DNA of 6,110 nt. Source: an uncultured Bacillota bacterium. GTDB taxonomy: Bacteria; Bacillota; Clostridia; Caldicoprobacterales; UBA3941. The stretch spans positions 1 through 6,110 of the forward strand of contig CALGOY010000252.1 in the NCBI GenBank assembly GCA_937960725.1, given 5' to 3'. The translations under genes were made by a program, and so were the position numbers. Under the pieces are notes generated by a model. That model saw only the letters and a program-made list of their open reading frames with translations. It made no database searches and was not told the origin of the DNA. Shown here piece by piece: positions 6,065-6,110 of the stretch; the stretch's first letter is position 1; every line of letters starts with the position of its first letter.

Positions 6065-6110
6065 AAACATACAATCTTCCATATTTCTTGATTAGCCGAC
6101 AATATTTCCC

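Noticed and set aside
5871..6095. Plus-strand 74-codon open frame overlapping the start of the AraC-family gene
   Set aside because: No SD at its ATG, low-complexity composition (WHWHWLG), overlaps the regulator's coding start and promoter, and has no recognisable domain.
6093..6109. TAGC-CGACAAT-ATTTCC as an AraC-type half-site
   Set aside because: The second box does not align with TCCA at the required 7-base spacing, and no partner site is visible.
1..6110. CRISPR arrays, tRNA or rRNA genes, insertion sequences
   Set aside because: No regularly spaced repeats, no tRNA-like cloverleaf or rRNA stretches, and no transposase or terminal repeats were seen.

Overview
The window looks like a piece of a low-GC Bacillota (Clostridia-type) chromosome. 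The reasons are A/T-rich codon use, strong GGAGG-type Shine-Dalgarno (SD) sites, and a Gram-positive style cysE-cysS pair whose stop and start codons overlap. The species cannot be named from the sequence alone.

Region 1 (1-1988) is housekeeping. It holds the 3' part of cysE (serine O-acetyltransferase; the start lies upstream of the window) and, translationally coupled through an ATGA overlap, a full cysS (cysteinyl-tRNA synthetase). Together they make cysteine precursor and charge tRNA-Cys. An imperfect hairpin straddles the cysS stop codon.

Region 2 (about 2000-5060) is an accessory carbohydrate operon. It encodes a Gfo/Idh/MocA-family NAD(P)-dependent oxidoreductase followed by two different xylose-isomerase-like TIM-barrel proteins (sugar phosphate isomerase/epimerase superfamily). 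It is preceded by an extended -10 promoter with almost no -35, and ends at a hairpin terminator that can work in both directions. The second TIM-barrel gene has a leader in which two mutually exclusive hairpins can be drawn, one of which pairs its ribosome binding site.

Region 3 (5067-6110) is a convergent AraC-family regulator gene with a cupin-type sensor domain, followed by its own promoter region on the minus strand. Two 17-bp half-sites 21 bp apart, resembling the E. coli AraC consensus (TAGC-N7-TCCATA), lie directly upstream of the operon promoter. A third copy lies just downstream of the regulator's own predicted start point. The simplest reading is an AraC-type protein that senses a sugar or sugar derivative, activates the three-gene operon and controls itself. 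No transporter, kinase or glycosidase is in the window, so the substrate is unknown. An oxidoreductase with two isomerase-fold partners fits oxidation of a sugar or cyclitol to a keto intermediate followed by isomerisation, dehydration or elimination.
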